A stretch of DNA of 57,306 bases from Betaproteobacteria bacterium (GCA_016868035.1 VGID01000021.1:1-57306); one strand, 5' to 3'. Positions 9,577 through 19,884 are shown, numbered from the stretch's first letter. Notes: generated by a model not told the origin, from the sequence alone. Translations and numbers: made by a program.

Positions 9577-11685
9577 TTACTGTACGGTCGAAACCTGAAC
9601 CTCGGCGAGAACCGCCTTCATGGAAAGGCGCAGCCGCCCCTTGTCGTCGGCCTCCAGCACCTTGACCCGCACGACCTGGCCTTCCTTCAGATGGTCGGAA
9701 ACGCTGTTCACGCGCTCGTTGGCGATCTGCGAGATGTGCAGCAGGCCGTCCTTGCCCGGGAGCACGCTCACGATGGCGCCGAAGTCCAGCAGCTTGAGCA
9801 CCGTGCCCTCGTAGATCCTGCCGACTTCCACGTCGGCGGTGATGTCCTCGATGCGCTTGCGCGCCGCCTCCCCGGCTTCGGGAGACACGCACGCGATGGT
9901 GATGGTGCCGTCGTCGGTAATGTCTATCGTGGTCCCCGTCTCCTCGGTGATCGAGCGGATGACCGCGCCGCCCTTGCCGATCACGTCGCGGATCTTCTCG
10001 GGCTTGATCTTGATCGTCATGATGCGCGGCGCCCACACCGAGATTTCCGAGCGCGGCGCCTCGAGCGCCTGCTTCATCTTCTCGAGGATATGCAAGCGTC
10101 CCTCGCGCGCCTGGGTGAGCGCCGCATGCATGATCTCCTTGGTGATGCCGGTGATCTTGATGTCCATCTGCAGCGCCGTGATCCCCTGGTCGGTTCCGGC
10201 AACCTTGAAGTCCATGTCGCCGAGATGGTCCTCGTCGCCCAGGATGTCGGAGAGCACCGCGAAGCGATTGCCTTCCTTGATCAGCCCCATCGCGATTCCC
10301 GCGACGTGGCCCTTGAGCGGGACGCCCGCATCCATCAGCGCAAGGCTGCCCCCGCACACCGACGCCATCGAGCTCGAGCCGTTCGACTCGGTGATCTCCG
10401 ATACGACCCGCAGCGAGTAGCTGAATTCTTCCGGCCCCGGCAGCATCGATAGCAGCGCGCGCTTGGCGAGCCGCCCGTGCCCGATCTCGCGGCGCTTGGG
10501 CGAGCCGACGCGCCCGGTCTCGCCGGTCGCGTAGGGCGGCATGTTGTAGTGGAGCATGAAGCGGTCGCGGTACCCGCCCTGCAGCGCGTCGATGATCTGT
10601 TCGTCGCGCGAGGTGCCGAGCGTGGCGGTCACCAGCGCCTGGGTCTCGCCGCGCGTGAACAGCGCCGAGCCGTGCGCCCGCGGCAGCAGCCCTGCGCGGA
10701 TCGTGATCGGGCGCACCGTGCGCGTGTTGCGCCCGTCTATGCGCGGCTCGCCGTCGAGAATCTGGTGGCGCACGATCTTCGCCTCGAGCTCGCCGAACTG
10801 CGCGTTGATGAGCTTCTCGCGCTCGGGCGCACCACCTTCTTCCGTAAGCTCCGCGAGCACGCGTTTGTGGATCTCCTCCACGCGCGCACTGCGCGCCTGC
10901 TTCTGCTTGATCTGGTAGGCCTGCCGCAGCTCGGCTTCGGCGGACGCGGCAAGGCGCTGCACCAGTGCCTCGTCCTGCTGGGGCGCGGCCCATTCCCACA
11001 GCGGAGCGCCCGCCTCCTCCACCATCTCGTTGATCGCGCCGATCACGATCTGCATCTGCTCATGGCCGTAGACGACGGCCCCGAGCATCACGTCCTCGGG
11101 AAGCTCCTTCGCTTCCGATTCCACCATCAGCACCGCCTGTTCCGTGCCGGCCACCACCAGATCGAGCTGCGAGGACTTGAGTTCCGTCGCGGTCGGGTTG
11201 AGCAGGTACTGCCCGTTCACGTAGGCGACGCGCGCGGCGCCGATCGGGCCGTTGAACGGGATTCCCGAGATCGCGAGCGCCGCCGAGGCGCCCACCATCG
11301 CGGGGATGTCCGAATCCACCTCGTTGTTCGACGAGACCACCGTCGCGACGATTTGCACTTCGTGGTAGAAGCCTTCGGGGAACAGCGGGCGGATCGGCCG
11401 GTCAATGAGCCGGCAGGTCAGAATCTCCTTCTCCGAGGGCCGGCCCTCGCGCCGGAAAAAACCGCCCGGTATCTTGCCCGCGGCGTAGGTGCGCTCCTGG
11501 TAGTCCACCGTGAGCGGCAGGAAATCCTTGTTCGGATCGGCCGTCTTCTTGCCCACGACGGTGACCAGCACCACCGTGTCTTCCATGCTCACCAGCACCG
11601 CGCCGGTCGCCTGACGCGCGATCTCTCCGGTCTCCAGAGTCAGCTGATGGCGGCCCCATTGCAACGTTTTCTTGATGTGCTTCAA
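9577..11685 (-). CDS. pnp: Polyribonucleotide nucleotidyltransferase (PNPase)
   Basis: Phosphorolytic 3'-5' exoribonuclease and degradosome component. Two RNase PH-like domains (about 15-145 and 325-460, including [20 protein letters not shown]) flank a helical linker. A KH domain follows with the GxxG loop [12 protein letters not shown] near 565, and then an S1 domain (about 620-690, [16 protein letters not shown]). The TTG start at 11685 gives [14 protein letters not shown] and 702 residues; it has AAGGGG eight bases upstream, while a longer reading has no family match. It lies downstream of rpsO, the usual order. Confidence 0.98.
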   Translation of the reverse strand: MKHIKKTLQWGRHQLTLETGEIARQATGAVLVSMEDTVVLVTVVGKKTADPNKDFLPLTVDYQERTYAAGKIPGGFFRREGRPSEKEILTCRLIDRPIRPLFPEGFYHEVQIVATVVSSNNEVDSDIPAMVGASAALAISGIPFNGPIGAARVAYVNGQYLLNPTATELKSSQLDLVVAGTEQAVLMVESEAKELPEDVMLGAVVYGHEQMQIVIGAINEMVEEAGAPLWEWAAPQQDEALVQRLAASAEAELRQAYQIKQKQARSARVEEIHKRVLAELTEEGGAPEREKLINAQFGELEAKIVRHQILDGEPRIDGRNTRTVRPITIRAGLLPRAHGSALFTRGETQALVTATLGTSRDEQIIDALQGGYRDRFMLHYNMPPYATGETGRVGSPKRREIGHGRLAKRALLSMLPGPEEFSYSLRVVSEITESNGSSSMASVCGGSLALMDAGVPLKGHVAGIAMGLIKEGNRFAVLSDILGDEDHLGDMDFKVAGTDQGITALQMDIKITGITKEIMHAALTQAREGRLHILEKMKQALEAPRSEISVWAPRIMTIKIKPEKIRDVIGKGGAVIRSITEETGTTIDITDDGTITIACVSPEAGEAARKRIEDITADVEVGRIYEGTVLKLLDFGAIVSVLPGKDGLLHISQIANERVNSVSDHLKEGQVVRVKVLEADDKGRLRLSMKAVLAEVQVSTVQ

Positions 11686-11708
11686 TGTAATGCCCCTTGA
11701 TTTCAAAC

Positions 11709-11732
11709 AAAAAAGACCGCCGTACGCGGTCT
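11709..11732 (-). terminator. Intrinsic terminator between rpsO and pnp
   Basis: On the minus strand a 7-bp stem, AGACCGC and GCGGTCT around a five-base loop, is followed by TTTTTT. It sits 91 bases after rpsO and 24 bases before the pnp start codon, so it probably sets the rpsO/pnp ratio as a partial terminator. Confidence 0.8.
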
Positions 11733-11822
11733 CGGGTTATGGATGGAGAGCATAACGCGGCGCCAGCCCCAAGGCTGGGGTCGGTAATGCCACCCCGCCA
11801 GTCGCGCGCGACGCCACCGTGC

Positions 11823-12092
11823 CTACTTGCGCAGGCCGAGACGGTCGATCAACTGGCGATATTTCTCGGCGTTGTTCCGCTTCAGGTAATCCAGCAACTT
11901 GCGCCGCCGGCTCACCATGCGCAACAGGCCGCGCCGGGAATGATGGTCCTTTACGTGCGTCTTGAAATGCTCGGTGAGATCCGTAATGCGCGCCGTGAGC
12001 AGCGCGACCTGCACCTCGGGTGAACCGGTATCGCTCTTTTCGCGCTGGTACTGCTGCACCAGTTGCGCTTTCTGATCTGTCTTGACTGCCAT
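11823..12092 (-). CDS. rpsO: 30S ribosomal protein S15
   Basis: Primary 16S rRNA-binding protein of the central domain. The 89-residue length and the conserved segments [17 protein letters not shown] (here [13 protein letters not shown]), [19 protein letters not shown] and [10 protein letters not shown] are diagnostic. It has its own promoter just upstream and a terminator downstream before pnp. In E. coli S15 represses its own translation; no specific pseudoknot was worked out here. Confidence 0.98.
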   Translation of the reverse strand: MAVKTDQKAQLVQQYQREKSDTGSPEVQVALLTARITDLTEHFKTHVKDHHSRRGLLRMVSRRRKLLDYLKRNNAEKYRQLIDRLGLRK

Positions 12093-12117
12093 TCTCGTCT
12101 CCGCCAGTAAGGGCGCT

Positions 12118-12147
12118 ATTTTACTCCGTAACCCCTCGTTTTCTCAA
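12118..12147 (-). promoter_or_regulatory. Sigma-70 promoter of rpsO
   Basis: On the minus strand TTGAGA (12142-12147) lies 18 bases upstream of TAAAAT (12118-12123). It overlaps the truB stop codon and is 26 bases from the rpsO start, so rpsO can be expressed apart from the nusA-infB operon. Confidence 0.65.
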
Positions 12148-13085
12148 GCAATAATTGGGTCCGCCGGCTCCGTCTGCGCCTTGAGCCGCCGCGGGATGAT
12201 CTGCCCGCCGGCGGTAACTTCGGCCACCCCCAGGAATTCCCGTTCGGGGCCGTAAATGCGCGTAAGTCCCGGCAGATACGCCCCGGCCGCGCCAAGCGCC
12301 TGGCCGTGACACAGGCGCCGCGCCTGCTCGGCATCCAGCTCATGGCGCGGCAAGGACGCGACCAGCGCATCGGGCGGCAGCAGGAGCCCTTCGCGCTGGC
12401 CCGGGCTCAAGGACTCGATCTGCTCGAAAGTCGCTGCCTGCGCGAGTCGGAAATGCCCGACCTCCGTGCGCCGCAGGTTCGCGAGGCATCCCCCGCAGCC
12501 GAGCGCGGCGCCCACGTCCTCCGCGAGCACGCGGATATACGTGCCCTTGCTGCACCTTATGGAAAGCTCGAGCCGGTCGCCCTCGAAGCTGGACAGCGCG
12601 AGGCTGCGTATGATGATCCGCCGCGCGGCGCGCGGCAGCTCGCGTCCCTGCCGTGCAAGCTTGTGCAAAGGCTGCCCGCCCTGCTTGATCGCGCTGTACA
12701 TCGGCGGCGTCTGCATCAACTCTCCGACGAAGCGCCCGAGCACTGCCTCGACTTCGGCTCTGCTCGCAGTCGCCGGCCGCTCGGAAATTACCGTCCCTTC
12801 GAGGTCGCCCGTAGTGGTCGTCATGCCCAGCCGGATGGTGGCGAGATAGGCCTTGTCGGCGTCGAGCAGCAGGTGGGAAAACTTGGTCGCTTCCCCGAAA
12901 CACACGGGCAGCAGCCCGGTCGCCAGCGGGTCCAGCGTGCCCGTGTGGCCGCCCTTGGCGGCATGGAACAGCCGCTTCGCCCGCGCAACGGCCGTGTGCG
13001 AGGTGATTCCCGCGGGCTTGTCGAGAAGCAGCACGCCATCGAGGCTGCGGCCCCGGTCGTGATTCGTGCCGCGGGGCACGCTCAC
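12144..13085 (-). CDS. truB: tRNA pseudouridine-55 synthase
   Basis: Makes pseudouridine 55 in the T-loop of tRNAs. The catalytic aspartate is Asp52 in GGHTGTLDPLATGLLP; DGVLLLDKPAGITSH precedes it and CSKGTYIRVLAEDVG follows, all family hallmarks. The C-terminal part (about 240-300) is a PUA-like domain. The start is GTG and overlaps the rbfA stop codon by four bases (GTGA), evidence of translational coupling. It has 313 residues, as expected. Confidence 0.97.
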   Translation of the reverse strand: MSVPRGTNHDRGRSLDGVLLLDKPAGITSHTAVARAKRLFHAAKGGHTGTLDPLATGLLPVCFGEATKFSHLLLDADKAYLATIRLGMTTTTGDLEGTVISERPATASRAEVEAVLGRFVGELMQTPPMYSAIKQGGQPLHKLARQGRELPRAARRIIIRSLALSSFEGDRLELSIRCSKGTYIRVLAEDVGAALGCGGCLANLRRTEVGHFRLAQAATFEQIESLSPGQREGLLLPPDALVASLPRHELDAEQARRLCHGQALGAAGAYLPGLTRIYGPEREFLGVAEVTAGGQIIPRRLKAQTEPADPIIA

Positions 13086-13465
13086 CGCGATTTCCGTTTC
13101 TTGCCGCGGCTCGCGTCATCCGCGACCGCCACGTCGATCAGTTGCGACAGACGCGCCCCCCGCTCCACCGAAGCGTCATATTTGAACTGCAGGTGCGGAA
13201 CGGTGCGTATTTTCATCCGGTGCGCGAGCTGCGTGCGCAGGAATCCGGAGGCGCGGCTCAGGCCCGCGGCCGTTTCCTCGACCCTGGATGCGTCGCCAAG
13301 CAACGTGAAATAGACCTTGGCGTGGGCGTAATCCTGCGTCACCTCGACATCGGTGATCGTGATCATGCCCACGCGGGGATCCTTCAGCTCGAGCCGGATG
13401 ATGTCCGAGAGCTCGCGCTGCACCTGTTCCGCGATGCGCCGGCTGCGGGGAAAATCTCTGGGCAT
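13082..13465 (-). CDS. rbfA: Ribosome-binding factor A
   Basis: A 127-residue KH-like protein for maturation of the 30S subunit (processing of the 16S rRNA 5' end, cold adaptation). Typical segments are RSRRIAEQVQRELSDII, LKDPRVGMITITDVEVTQDY and a basic C-terminal tail. The ATG at 13465 is chosen because the 19 codons upstream are encoded by the heptamer repeat. It lies between infB and truB on the same strand. Confidence 0.96.
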   Translation of the reverse strand: MPRDFPRSRRIAEQVQRELSDIIRLELKDPRVGMITITDVEVTQDYAHAKVYFTLLGDASRVEETAAGLSRASGFLRTQLAHRMKIRTVPHLQFKYDASVERGARLSQLIDVAVADDASRGKKRKSR

Positions 13466-13468
13466 GCA

Positions 13469-13539
13469 GGATTGAGGATCGAGGACTGAGGATTGGGCCC
13501 CGAGAGCGCACTCAATCCTCAACCCCCGACCCTCGGTCC
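13469..13539. repeat. Heptamer repeat with two facing arms, infB-rbfA gap
   Basis: Left arm 13469-13496: GGATTGA, GGATCGA, GGACTGA, GGATTGG. Right arm 13512-13539: TCAATCC, TCAACCC, CCGACCC, TCGGTCC. The outer units are exact reverse complements. It fills the gap between the infB stop codon and the rbfA start, inside a core translation operon. Confidence 0.9.
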
Positions 13540-16067
13540 TAGAGGGTGCGCGCCACCTCGACGACTTCGTAGGCCTCGATCTGGTCGCCGACCTTGACGT
13601 CGCTGAAGTTCTTGATCGAAAGGCCGCATTCGAAGCCGGCCTTCACCTCTCTCGCGTCGTCCTTGAAGCGCTTGAGCGAGTCGAGCTCGCCCTCGTGTAT
13701 CACCACGTTGTCGCGCAACACGCGCACGCGGGCATTGCGCCGCACCAGCCCTTCGGACACGTAGCACCCGGCAATGGTGCCGACCTTCGAGATCTTGAAC
13801 GTCTGGCGCACCTCGACCAGGCCCAGCGTGTTCTCCTTGCGCTCGGGCGCGAGCATCCCGGACAGCGCGGCCTTGACCTCGTCCACCGCGTCGTAGATGA
13901 CGTTGTAGTAGCGGATGTCCACGCCGCTGTTCTCGGCGAGCTTGCGCGCCATCGCGTCGGCCCGCGTGTTGAAGCCCACGATCACCGCTTTCGAGGCGAG
14001 CGCGAGGTTGACGTCCGATTCGGTAATGCCGCCCACGCCCGAGTGGACGATGTTGACCTTCACCTCGTCGGTCGAGAGCCTCGTGAGCGCGTGGGAGAGG
14101 CCCTCGTAGGAGCCCTGCACGTCGGCCTTGATGATGAGCGAGAGCGTCTTCGCCTGCCCCTCGCCCATCTGCTCGAAAATGTTCTCGAGCTTGGCGGCCT
14201 GCTGCCTGGCGAGCTTGACGTCGCGGTACTTGCCCTGGCGGAACAGCGCGATCTCGCGCGCCTTGCGCTCATCGCCGAGCACCAGCACGTCGGCTCCCGC
14301 GGCGGGCACGTCGGATAGGCCCAGAACCTCCACCGGTATCGAGGGCCCGGCTTTTTCGATGCTGCGCCCGTTCTCGTCGAGCATGGCCCGCACGCGCCCG
14401 AACACCGCGCCCGCAAGCACCACGTTTCCAGGTTTGAGCGTGCCCGACTGCACCAGCACGGTCGCGACCGGGCCGCGGCCCTTGTCGAGCCGGGACTCGA
14501 CCACGATGCCTCGGGCCGGCGCGTCCTGCGCCGCCTTCAGCTCGAGCACTTCCGCCTGCAGGAGCACCCTCTCGAGCAGCGCATCTATGCCCTTTCCGGT
14601 CTTGGCGGAAACTTCCGCGAACATGGTTTCCCCGCCCCATTCCTCCGGCACCACCTGGTTGCTGGCAAGGTCCTGCTTGACCCGGTCGGGATTGGCGTCG
14701 GATTTGTCGATCTTGTTGAGTGCCACCACGATCGGCACCTTCGCCGCCTTGGCGTGGTGGATCGCCTCCACGGTCTGCGGCATCACGCCGTCATCGGCGG
14801 CCACCACCAGCACGACGATGTCGGTGATCTTGGCGCCCCGCGCGCGCATCGCGGTGAAGGCTTCGTGCCCCGGCGTGTCGAGGAAGGTGATGGTTCCCCG
14901 CGGGGTATCCACGTGGTAGGCACCGATGTGCTGGGTAATGCCACCGGCCTCGCCGCTTGCCACGCGCGTGCGCCGGATGTGATCGAGCAACGACGTCTTG
15001 CCGTGGTCCACGTGGCCCATTACGGTCACTACCGGAGCCCGCGGCTCGAGCTTGACCTCGGCGGGCTGCTCCTGCTCCTCCGCGAGGTACGCGTCGGGCT
15101 CGTCGAGCTTGGCGCGCTTGGCGACGTGGCCCATTTCCTCCACCAGGATCATCGCCGTATCCTGATCGAGCACCTGGTTGATCGTCACCATGGTGCCCAT
15201 TTTCATCAGCACCTTGATCACTTCCGCGGCCTTCACCGACATCTTGTGCGCCAGGTCCCCGACCGTGATGGTTTCGGGCACGGTAACTTCCTTCACCACC
15301 GGTTCCGCCGGGGCCGTGAATGCGGGCTGCTCCCCCTCTTCTTCCTTGTGACGCGCGGACCGGCTCCTGCGCTCGCGCCAGCCGACTCCGCCACTCGCGT
15401 CCCCGCGGGTCTTGATGCTGCGCCGCTTGACCGACTCGTCCTTCCAGACGATCGCCTTGACCTGCTTCTTGGCTTTCTTCTCCGCTTTCTGCGCCTTTTC
15501 TTCCGGCTTGACGGCGGGCTTGTGCAGCGTGCCCTCGACGACCGCCGCGGCTGGCGCGGCGGGCGCCTCCTCCGCCGCCTTGGCATCCGCGGCGGCCGCT
15601 TCCGCCGCATCCTGCGTCTTCTTGCGGCGCTGCTGCTTCTTCTCCACGTCTTCCGCCTGGCGCGCCACGAGCTCGGCCTGTTTCTTCGCTTCCGCCTCGC
15701 GCAGCGCGATCTCTTCGGCATCGAGCACGGGCTTGGCGGGTTCGCCCGCCGGCTCGGGCTCTACCGCATCGCGTTTAACCAGGACCCGTTTCTTGCGCAC
15801 CTCGATCTGGATGGTGCGCGACTTTCCGGTGCTGTCGGATTTCCTGATTTCGGTCGTCTGCCGCCGCGTGAGCGTGATCTTCTGCTTGGCCTCGGCGGCC
15901 CCGTGCGACTGCCGCAGGTAGTCGAGCAGCTGGGTCTTGTCCTTCTCCGTGAGCGGCGTCTCCTCGCTGAGCGCCTTCTTCACCCCGGCCGCCTGCAGCT
16001 GCTCGATGAGCAGCGTCGGCGGCAACCCGAGCTGGTGGGCAAACTGAGTAACGTTGATTTGCGCCAT
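13539..16067 (-). CDS. infB: Translation initiation factor IF-2
   Basis: GTPase that brings fMet-tRNA to the 30S subunit. 842 residues. The N-terminal region (1-50) is the IF2_N domain ([14 protein letters not shown]). A long Ala/Glu/Lys-rich linker (about 100-260) is shorter than in E. coli. A second IF2_N-like domain follows (about 262-325), then the G domain with G1 GHVDHGKT at 351-358, DTPGHEAF and NKIDKSD, and the domains II-IV. The start is MAQINVTQ at 16067. It lies 11 bases after nusA. Confidence 0.98.
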   Translation of the reverse strand: MAQINVTQFAHQLGLPPTLLIEQLQAAGVKKALSEETPLTEKDKTQLLDYLRQSHGAAEAKQKITLTRRQTTEIRKSDSTGKSRTIQIEVRKKRVLVKRDAVEPEPAGEPAKPVLDAEEIALREAEAKKQAELVARQAEDVEKKQQRRKKTQDAAEAAAADAKAAEEAPAAPAAAVVEGTLHKPAVKPEEKAQKAEKKAKKQVKAIVWKDESVKRRSIKTRGDASGGVGWRERRSRSARHKEEEGEQPAFTAPAEPVVKEVTVPETITVGDLAHKMSVKAAEVIKVLMKMGTMVTINQVLDQDTAMILVEEMGHVAKRAKLDEPDAYLAEEQEQPAEVKLEPRAPVVTVMGHVDHGKTSLLDHIRRTRVASGEAGGITQHIGAYHVDTPRGTITFLDTPGHEAFTAMRARGAKITDIVVLVVAADDGVMPQTVEAIHHAKAAKVPIVVALNKIDKSDANPDRVKQDLASNQVVPEEWGGETMFAEVSAKTGKGIDALLERVLLQAEVLELKAAQDAPARGIVVESRLDKGRGPVATVLVQSGTLKPGNVVLAGAVFGRVRAMLDENGRSIEKAGPSIPVEVLGLSDVPAAGADVLVLGDERKAREIALFRQGKYRDVKLARQQAAKLENIFEQMGEGQAKTLSLIIKADVQGSYEGLSHALTRLSTDEVKVNIVHSGVGGITESDVNLALASKAVIVGFNTRADAMARKLAENSGVDIRYYNVIYDAVDEVKAALSGMLAPERKENTLGLVEVRQTFKISKVGTIAGCYVSEGLVRRNARVRVLRDNVVIHEGELDSLKRFKDDAREVKAGFECGLSIKNFSDVKVGDQIEAYEVVEVARTL

Positions 16068-16078
16068 GTCGTAGCCGC

Positions 16079-17563
16079 CTATGCGTTGGTCTCCGCGAAC
16101 CACGGTGCGCGCGCCGCCATGATCAGCTCCTTGGCGCGCTCCTCATCGAGCCCCGTCACCTCGACCAGATCGTCGGTGGCGAAATCGGCCAGCGCATTCT
16201 GCGTGCCGATCCCCTTGGCGGCAAGCAGGCGCGCGGTGTCGTTGTCCATGCCCTCGACTTTCATCAGGTCTTCGATGTCATGTTCGACGCGCTCCTCGGT
16301 GACGATGGCCTGGGTGAGCAGCGCATTGCGGGCGCGGCTCCTCAGCTCGTTCACCGTCGCCTCGTCAAACGATTCGATCTCCATCATCTCCCCGAGCGGC
16401 ACGTACGCCACCTCTTCGAGGGTGTTGAAGCCTTCCTGCACGAGGATATCGGCCACCTCATCGTCCACGTCGAGCTTCTCCATGAACAGCGTGCGCACGC
16501 GCACCGCCTCCTCCTCGCTCTTCTTCGTGGACTCCTCCATCGTCATGATGTTGAGCTTCCACCCGGTGAGCTCGCTCGCGAGCCTCACGTTCTGCCCGGT
16601 GCGCCCGATCGCCTGGGCGAGGTTTTCCTCGTCCACCACGATGTCCATGCTGCGCGCTTCCTCGTCCACCTTGATCTTGCTCACTTCCGCGGGCGCCAGC
16701 GCATTGACCACGAACTGGGCCGGGTCCTCCGCCCACAGGATGATGTCGATGCGCTCGCCGGCCAGCTCCGAGGTCACGGCCTGCACCCGCGAGCCGCGCA
16801 TTCCGACGCACGTGCCGATCGGATCGATGCGCCGGTCCTTGGATTGCACCGCGATCTTGGCGCGGGAGCCCGGATCGCGCGCTGCCGACTTGATCTCGAG
16901 CAGCCCGTCTTCCAGCTCGGGCACTTCCAGTTCGAACAACCGCACCAGGAATTCCGGCGTGGTGCGCGAGAGCATGAGTTGCGGGCCGCGGCTGGCGCGG
17001 TCTATCTTCCACAAGCACGCGCGCGCGCGGTCGCCCACGCGCAGATTTTCCTTCGGGATCATCTGATCGCGCGGCAGCACCGCTTCGAGCCGCCCGGATT
17101 CCACGATCGCGTTGCCCCGCTCCATGCGCTTGATCACGCCCGTCACCAGGTGCTCGTTGCGCGCGAGGAAGTCGTTGAGGATCTGCTCGCGCTCCGCGTC
17201 GCGGATCTTCTGCAGGATCACCTGCTTCGCCGCCTGCGCCCCGATGCGGCCGAATTCGACGGGCTCGAGCGGCTCCTCGACGTATTCCTCGAGCTTGATG
17301 TCGGAGTTCAGCTTCTGCGCTTCCGAGAGCGCGATCTGGCGCGCCGGCGTCTCGATTGCTTCGTCGGCCACCACCTGCCAGCGCCGGAACGACTTGTAAT
17401 CCCCGGTCGCCGGATCGATCGCCACGCGCACCTCGACGTCGTCATGAAACCGCTTCTTGGTCGCCGATGCCAGCGCCTGCTCGAGCGCGGCGAACACGGT
17501 CACCTTGTCGACGTTCTTCTCCCGCGCCAGCGCATCCACCAGCAACAGAATCTCACGGCTCAT
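16079..17563 (-). CDS. nusA: Transcription termination/antitermination protein NusA
   Basis: RNA polymerase elongation factor for pausing, termination and antitermination. The 494 residues contain the N-terminal polymerase-binding domain ([16 protein letters not shown]), an S1 domain (about 135-200), two KH domains (with [18 protein letters not shown] and [16 protein letters not shown]) and two C-terminal acidic repeats. The ATG at 17563 gives the canonical start [14 protein letters not shown]. It is coupled to rimP upstream (20-base gap) and infB downstream. Confidence 0.98.
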   Translation of the reverse strand: MSREILLLVDALAREKNVDKVTVFAALEQALASATKKRFHDDVEVRVAIDPATGDYKSFRRWQVVADEAIETPARQIALSEAQKLNSDIKLEEYVEEPLEPVEFGRIGAQAAKQVILQKIRDAEREQILNDFLARNEHLVTGVIKRMERGNAIVESGRLEAVLPRDQMIPKENLRVGDRARACLWKIDRASRGPQLMLSRTTPEFLVRLFELEVPELEDGLLEIKSAARDPGSRAKIAVQSKDRRIDPIGTCVGMRGSRVQAVTSELAGERIDIILWAEDPAQFVVNALAPAEVSKIKVDEEARSMDIVVDEENLAQAIGRTGQNVRLASELTGWKLNIMTMEESTKKSEEEAVRVRTLFMEKLDVDDEVADILVQEGFNTLEEVAYVPLGEMMEIESFDEATVNELRSRARNALLTQAIVTEERVEHDIEDLMKVEGMDNDTARLLAAKGIGTQNALADFATDDLVEVTGLDEERAKELIMAARAPWFAETNA

Positions 17564-17583
17564 TGCTCGTTCTCCCGCCATCT

Positions 17584-18012
17584 TCAGATACTGGGCACCA
17601 GACGTGCCGATTCGACGTTGCCAAGCTCGAGCGACACCACCCGGCCGTCGACCTCGAGGCGCAGCGTGCCCGCACCGGCTTCGCGTACGACCCCGGTAAA
17701 ATTCCGCTGTCCGTCTATCGGCACGCGCGTGCGTACGCGTGCGCGCTGTCCCGCGAACCGCACGAAATCCCGCTCCTTCTTCAACCGCCGGTCCAGCCCC
17801 GGCGAGGACACTTCCAGCCGCTCGTAGTCCACGTGCTCCACCGCCAGCACCCGGCTCACCTGGCGGCTCACCGCCGCACAGTCGTCCACGCCAACCCCGC
17901 CCGGCTTGTCGATGTAGAGACGCAACAGCCGCCCCTTGGCGGAGCGCTCCAGATCCGCGAGCTCGAAGCCCATTCCGGCCACCGTATTCTCCAGTAACTC
18001 GTTCAAATCCAT
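17584..18012 (-). CDS. rimP: Ribosome maturation factor RimP
   Basis: First gene of the nusA-infB operon; helps assemble the 30S head. The 142-residue protein has the family signatures [21 protein letters not shown] (middle), [20 protein letters not shown] and a small Sm-like C-terminal domain ending [13 protein letters not shown]. The start at 18012 follows closely after a leader hairpin with a T-tract, a possible attenuator. Confidence 0.96.
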   Translation of the reverse strand: MDLNELLENTVAGMGFELADLERSAKGRLLRLYIDKPGGVGVDDCAAVSRQVSRVLAVEHVDYERLEVSSPGLDRRLKKERDFVRFAGQRARVRTRVPIDGQRNFTGVVREAGAGTLRLEVDGRVVSLELGNVESARLVPSI

Positions 18013-18032
18013 GGCAAATCCGCGCTACAAAC

Positions 18033-18054
18033 AAAAAATGGGCGAACCGCCCAT
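18033..18054 (-). terminator. Terminator-like hairpin in the rimP leader (possible attenuator)
   Basis: On the minus strand ATGGGCG, GTT and CGCCCAT form a 7-bp stem with a three-base loop, followed by TTTTTTG. It lies between the promoter at 18084-18112 and the rimP start at 18012, so every transcript from that promoter must pass it. In E. coli the nusA operon is autoregulated, which makes an attenuator plausible; that function is inferred. Confidence 0.7.
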
Positions 18055-18083
18055 CTTCTGTTTATCCCTGAATCGGGGCTGAG

Positions 18084-18112
18084 AGTGTAACAAAAATCAC
18101 GCTGGAATCCAA
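18084..18112 (-). promoter_or_regulatory. Sigma-70 promoter of the rimP-nusA-infB operon
   Basis: On the minus strand TTGGAT (18107-18112) and TACACT (18084-18089) are separated by 17 bases. The start site would be about 30 bases before the leader hairpin and about 65 bases before rimP. Confidence 0.65.
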
Positions 18113-18244
18113 TAGCTTAGGTGCTTCTTTTACGCGGCGGGCGAGAAAAAAACGTTGCGATTCATCGCGTTTGCCGCCGGCGTTGGCGGTGCGCCGCGTC
18201 GGTCGCCACGGGGCGGTGGCCGGTTGCTTGTGCCCGGCCGGATA

Positions 18245-18260
18245 CTGTATATACTTACAG
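18245..18260 (+). promoter_or_regulatory. LexA-binding SOS box upstream of lexA
   Basis: CTGTATATACTTACAG matches the CTGT-N8-ACAG consensus of the proteobacterial SOS box, embedded in TACTGTATATA. It is 13 bases before the lexA ATG, which is preceded by a run of G (18265-18271) as ribosome site. This gives autoregulation of lexA and, by read-through, control of the mutasome genes; no second full box is seen before imuA, imuB or dnaE2. Confidence 0.93.
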
Positions 18261-18273
18261 ATATGGGGGGGCG

Positions 18274-18876
18274 ATGGACGAGCTGACCTCGCGCCAGGAA
18301 CAGATCCTGCGGCTGATACGCGAACATCTCGCGAGTTCGGGCTTCCCGCCCACGCGCCTCGAGATCTGTCGCGCCATGGGCTTTCGTTCACCGAATGCCG
18401 CGGAGGAGCACTTGAGGGCGCTCGAGCGCAAGGGCGCGATCGAGATGACTCCCGGCGCCTCGCGCGGCATCCGTCTGAAGCGTCTCCCGGGCATCCCGGT
18501 AGTGGGGCGGGTGGCCGCCGGCAGGCCGATCCTCGCCGAGGGCCACATCGAGGGCCGCTACCAGCTCGATCCCCTGCTCTTCCGGCCGCGCGCCGATTAC
18601 CTGCTCAAGGTGCGCGGCGCGAGCATGCAGGATGCCGGCATCCTCGACGGAGATCTCCTAGCCGTGCACCGCACGCAGCATTTCAGGGCGGGGCAGATCG
18701 TAGTGGCGCGCCTGCACGACGAGGTGACGGTCAAGCGCATCCGCCAGCGCCGCCACATCGTCGAGCTTACCCCGGAAAACCCGGACTTCCGGACCCTCAC
18801 CGTGGACCTGCGCCGCCAGCCGTTCGCGATCGAGGGGGTCGCCGTCGGCGTGATCCGCAACGGCAAGCCGTTATGA
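18274..18876 (+). CDS. lexA: SOS repressor LexA
   Basis: Repressor that cleaves itself when RecA filaments form on damaged DNA. 200 residues from the ATG at 18274. The N-terminal winged helix (1-70) has [16 protein letters not shown] and the recognition helix around [15 protein letters not shown]. The cleavage site is Ala82-Gly83 in VAAGRP, and the catalytic dyad is Ser117 (GASMQD) and Lys154 (VTVKRI). It heads a cassette with imuA, imuB and dnaE2. The longer open frame upstream would run through the SOS box and is not used. Confidence 0.98.
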   Translation: MDELTSRQEQILRLIREHLASSGFPPTRLEICRAMGFRSPNAAEEHLRALERKGAIEMTPGASRGIRLKRLPGIPVVGRVAAGRPILAEGHIEGRYQLDPLLFRPRADYLLKVRGASMQDAGILDGDLLAVHRTQHFRAGQIVVARLHDEVTVKRIRQRRHIVELTPENPDFRTLTVDLRRQPFAIEGVAVGVIRNGKPL

Positions 18877-18897
18877 AAGACCCTGCAGAGCTTTAGC

Positions 18898-19057
18898 CAC
18901 AGAGGACACAGAGTTCACAGAGAAAAAACTCAATCTCTCACCGCAGAGGACGCGGGGGACGCCGGGGAGCGCAGAAAACGACAAAATGGTGCGTGGAACC
19001 AGGCTGAATCCTGGATCCTCGTTCTCTGTGTTCTCTGTGTTCTCTGTGATCTCTGTG
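18898..19057. repeat. Nonamer repeat with two facing arms, lexA-imuA gap
   Basis: Left arm 18898-18924: CCACAGAGG, ACACAGAGT, TCACAGAGA. Right arm 19022-19057: TTCTCTGTG three times and ATCTCTGTG. Between them, 18941-18976 holds four more 9-nt units (CCGCAGAGG, ACGCGGGGG, ACGCCGGGG, AGCGCAGAA). The outer arms can pair. The period is nine here rather than seven. Confidence 0.9.
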
Positions 19058-19097
19058 GCTGATTCTTGATTTTCATCAGCATTCAACAGCGGTTCCC

Positions 19098-19805
19098 ATG
19101 GTCTCCGCGCTCGATCTCGTCCTGCAGAATCCCGCCTTGTGGCGCGGTAACGAATGCGCACGGGTCGCGGTGCCGGGCGTGCCGACCGGCTTTGCCGAGC
19201 TCGACGCGGTGCTGCCGGGCGGGGGCTGGCCGGCCGGAGCGCTGACCGAGATCTACGCCGAGCGCCCGGGCATGGGTGAGCTGCGGCTCACGATGCCTGC
19301 CGCCGCGCATCTCACGCGGGCGGAGCGCTGGGTCGCGCTGGTCACGCCGCCCCATGTTCCCTACGCTCCTGCGCTCGCTGCTCAAGGCGTGAAGCTCGCC
19401 CGGTTGCTGCTGGTGCAGGCAAAGACGACGGATGAGGGCCTGTGGGCCTGCGAGCAGGCCTTGCGCACGCGGGGTTGCGGCGCAGTGCTGGCGTGGCTTG
19501 GCCACGTCCACGAGCGAGGGCTCAAGCGCCTGCAGCTTGCCGCGGAAAGCGGCGGCGCTGCGGCGCTGCTGTTCCGCTCCGCCCGGGTCATCCCGCCTTC
19601 ACCAGCAGCGCTGCGGCTGCACCTCGGAAGATCCGGAAACAGGACGGCAGTGCGCATCCTCAAGCGCCGCAGCGGCAGCCTGCCGGAGCCCGTCATGCTC
19701 GACCTGCACGGCGCCATCACGGAGCGAGGCAAGATCAAGAACAAACTCACCGCAGATGGACGCCAATGCATGCCGTTGGTCGAGGAAATAGGAAATGGGA
19801 AATAG
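19098..19805 (+). CDS. imuA: Mutasome protein ImuA (RecA-like)
   Basis: RecA/SulA-like accessory protein of the DnaE2-dependent mutagenic translesion pathway. Typical segments are a start with LVLQNPALWRGNE, then GFAELDAVLPGGGWPAGALTE in place of a classical Walker A, and ARLLLVQAKTTDEGLWACEQ. 235 residues. The last ten codons (PLVEEIGNGK) are partly encoded by the heptamer repeat at 19784, so the natural C-terminus has been altered. It is followed by imuB and dnaE2 on the same strand. Confidence 0.9.
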   Translation: MVSALDLVLQNPALWRGNECARVAVPGVPTGFAELDAVLPGGGWPAGALTEIYAERPGMGELRLTMPAAAHLTRAERWVALVTPPHVPYAPALAAQGVKLARLLLVQAKTTDEGLWACEQALRTRGCGAVLAWLGHVHERGLKRLQLAAESGGAAALLFRSARVIPPSPAALRLHLGRSGNRTAVRILKRRSGSLPEPVMLDLHGAITERGKIKNKLTADGRQCMPLVEEIGNGK

Positions 19806-19867
19806 GAAATGGAGGCACGCGGCACGCTGCTTTTTCCAATCACCACTCACTATTCACCATTCACCCG
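19784..19867. repeat. Heptamer repeat arms, imuA-imuB gap
   Basis: Left arm 19784-19811: GGAAATA, GGAAATG, GGAAATA, GGAAATG; it includes the imuA stop codon. Right arm 19840-19867: TCACCAC, TCACTAT, TCACCAT, TCACCCG, ending 17 bases before the imuB start. Here the two arms are only weakly complementary although both keep the 7-nt period. Confidence 0.85.
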
Positions 19868-19884
19868 CCTCCAGACAGGCATCC

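Noticed and set aside
14754-17066. 770-codon plus-strand frame opposite infB and nusA
   Set aside because: It crosses two well-identified genes on the other strand and shows the low-complexity composition of a shadow frame.
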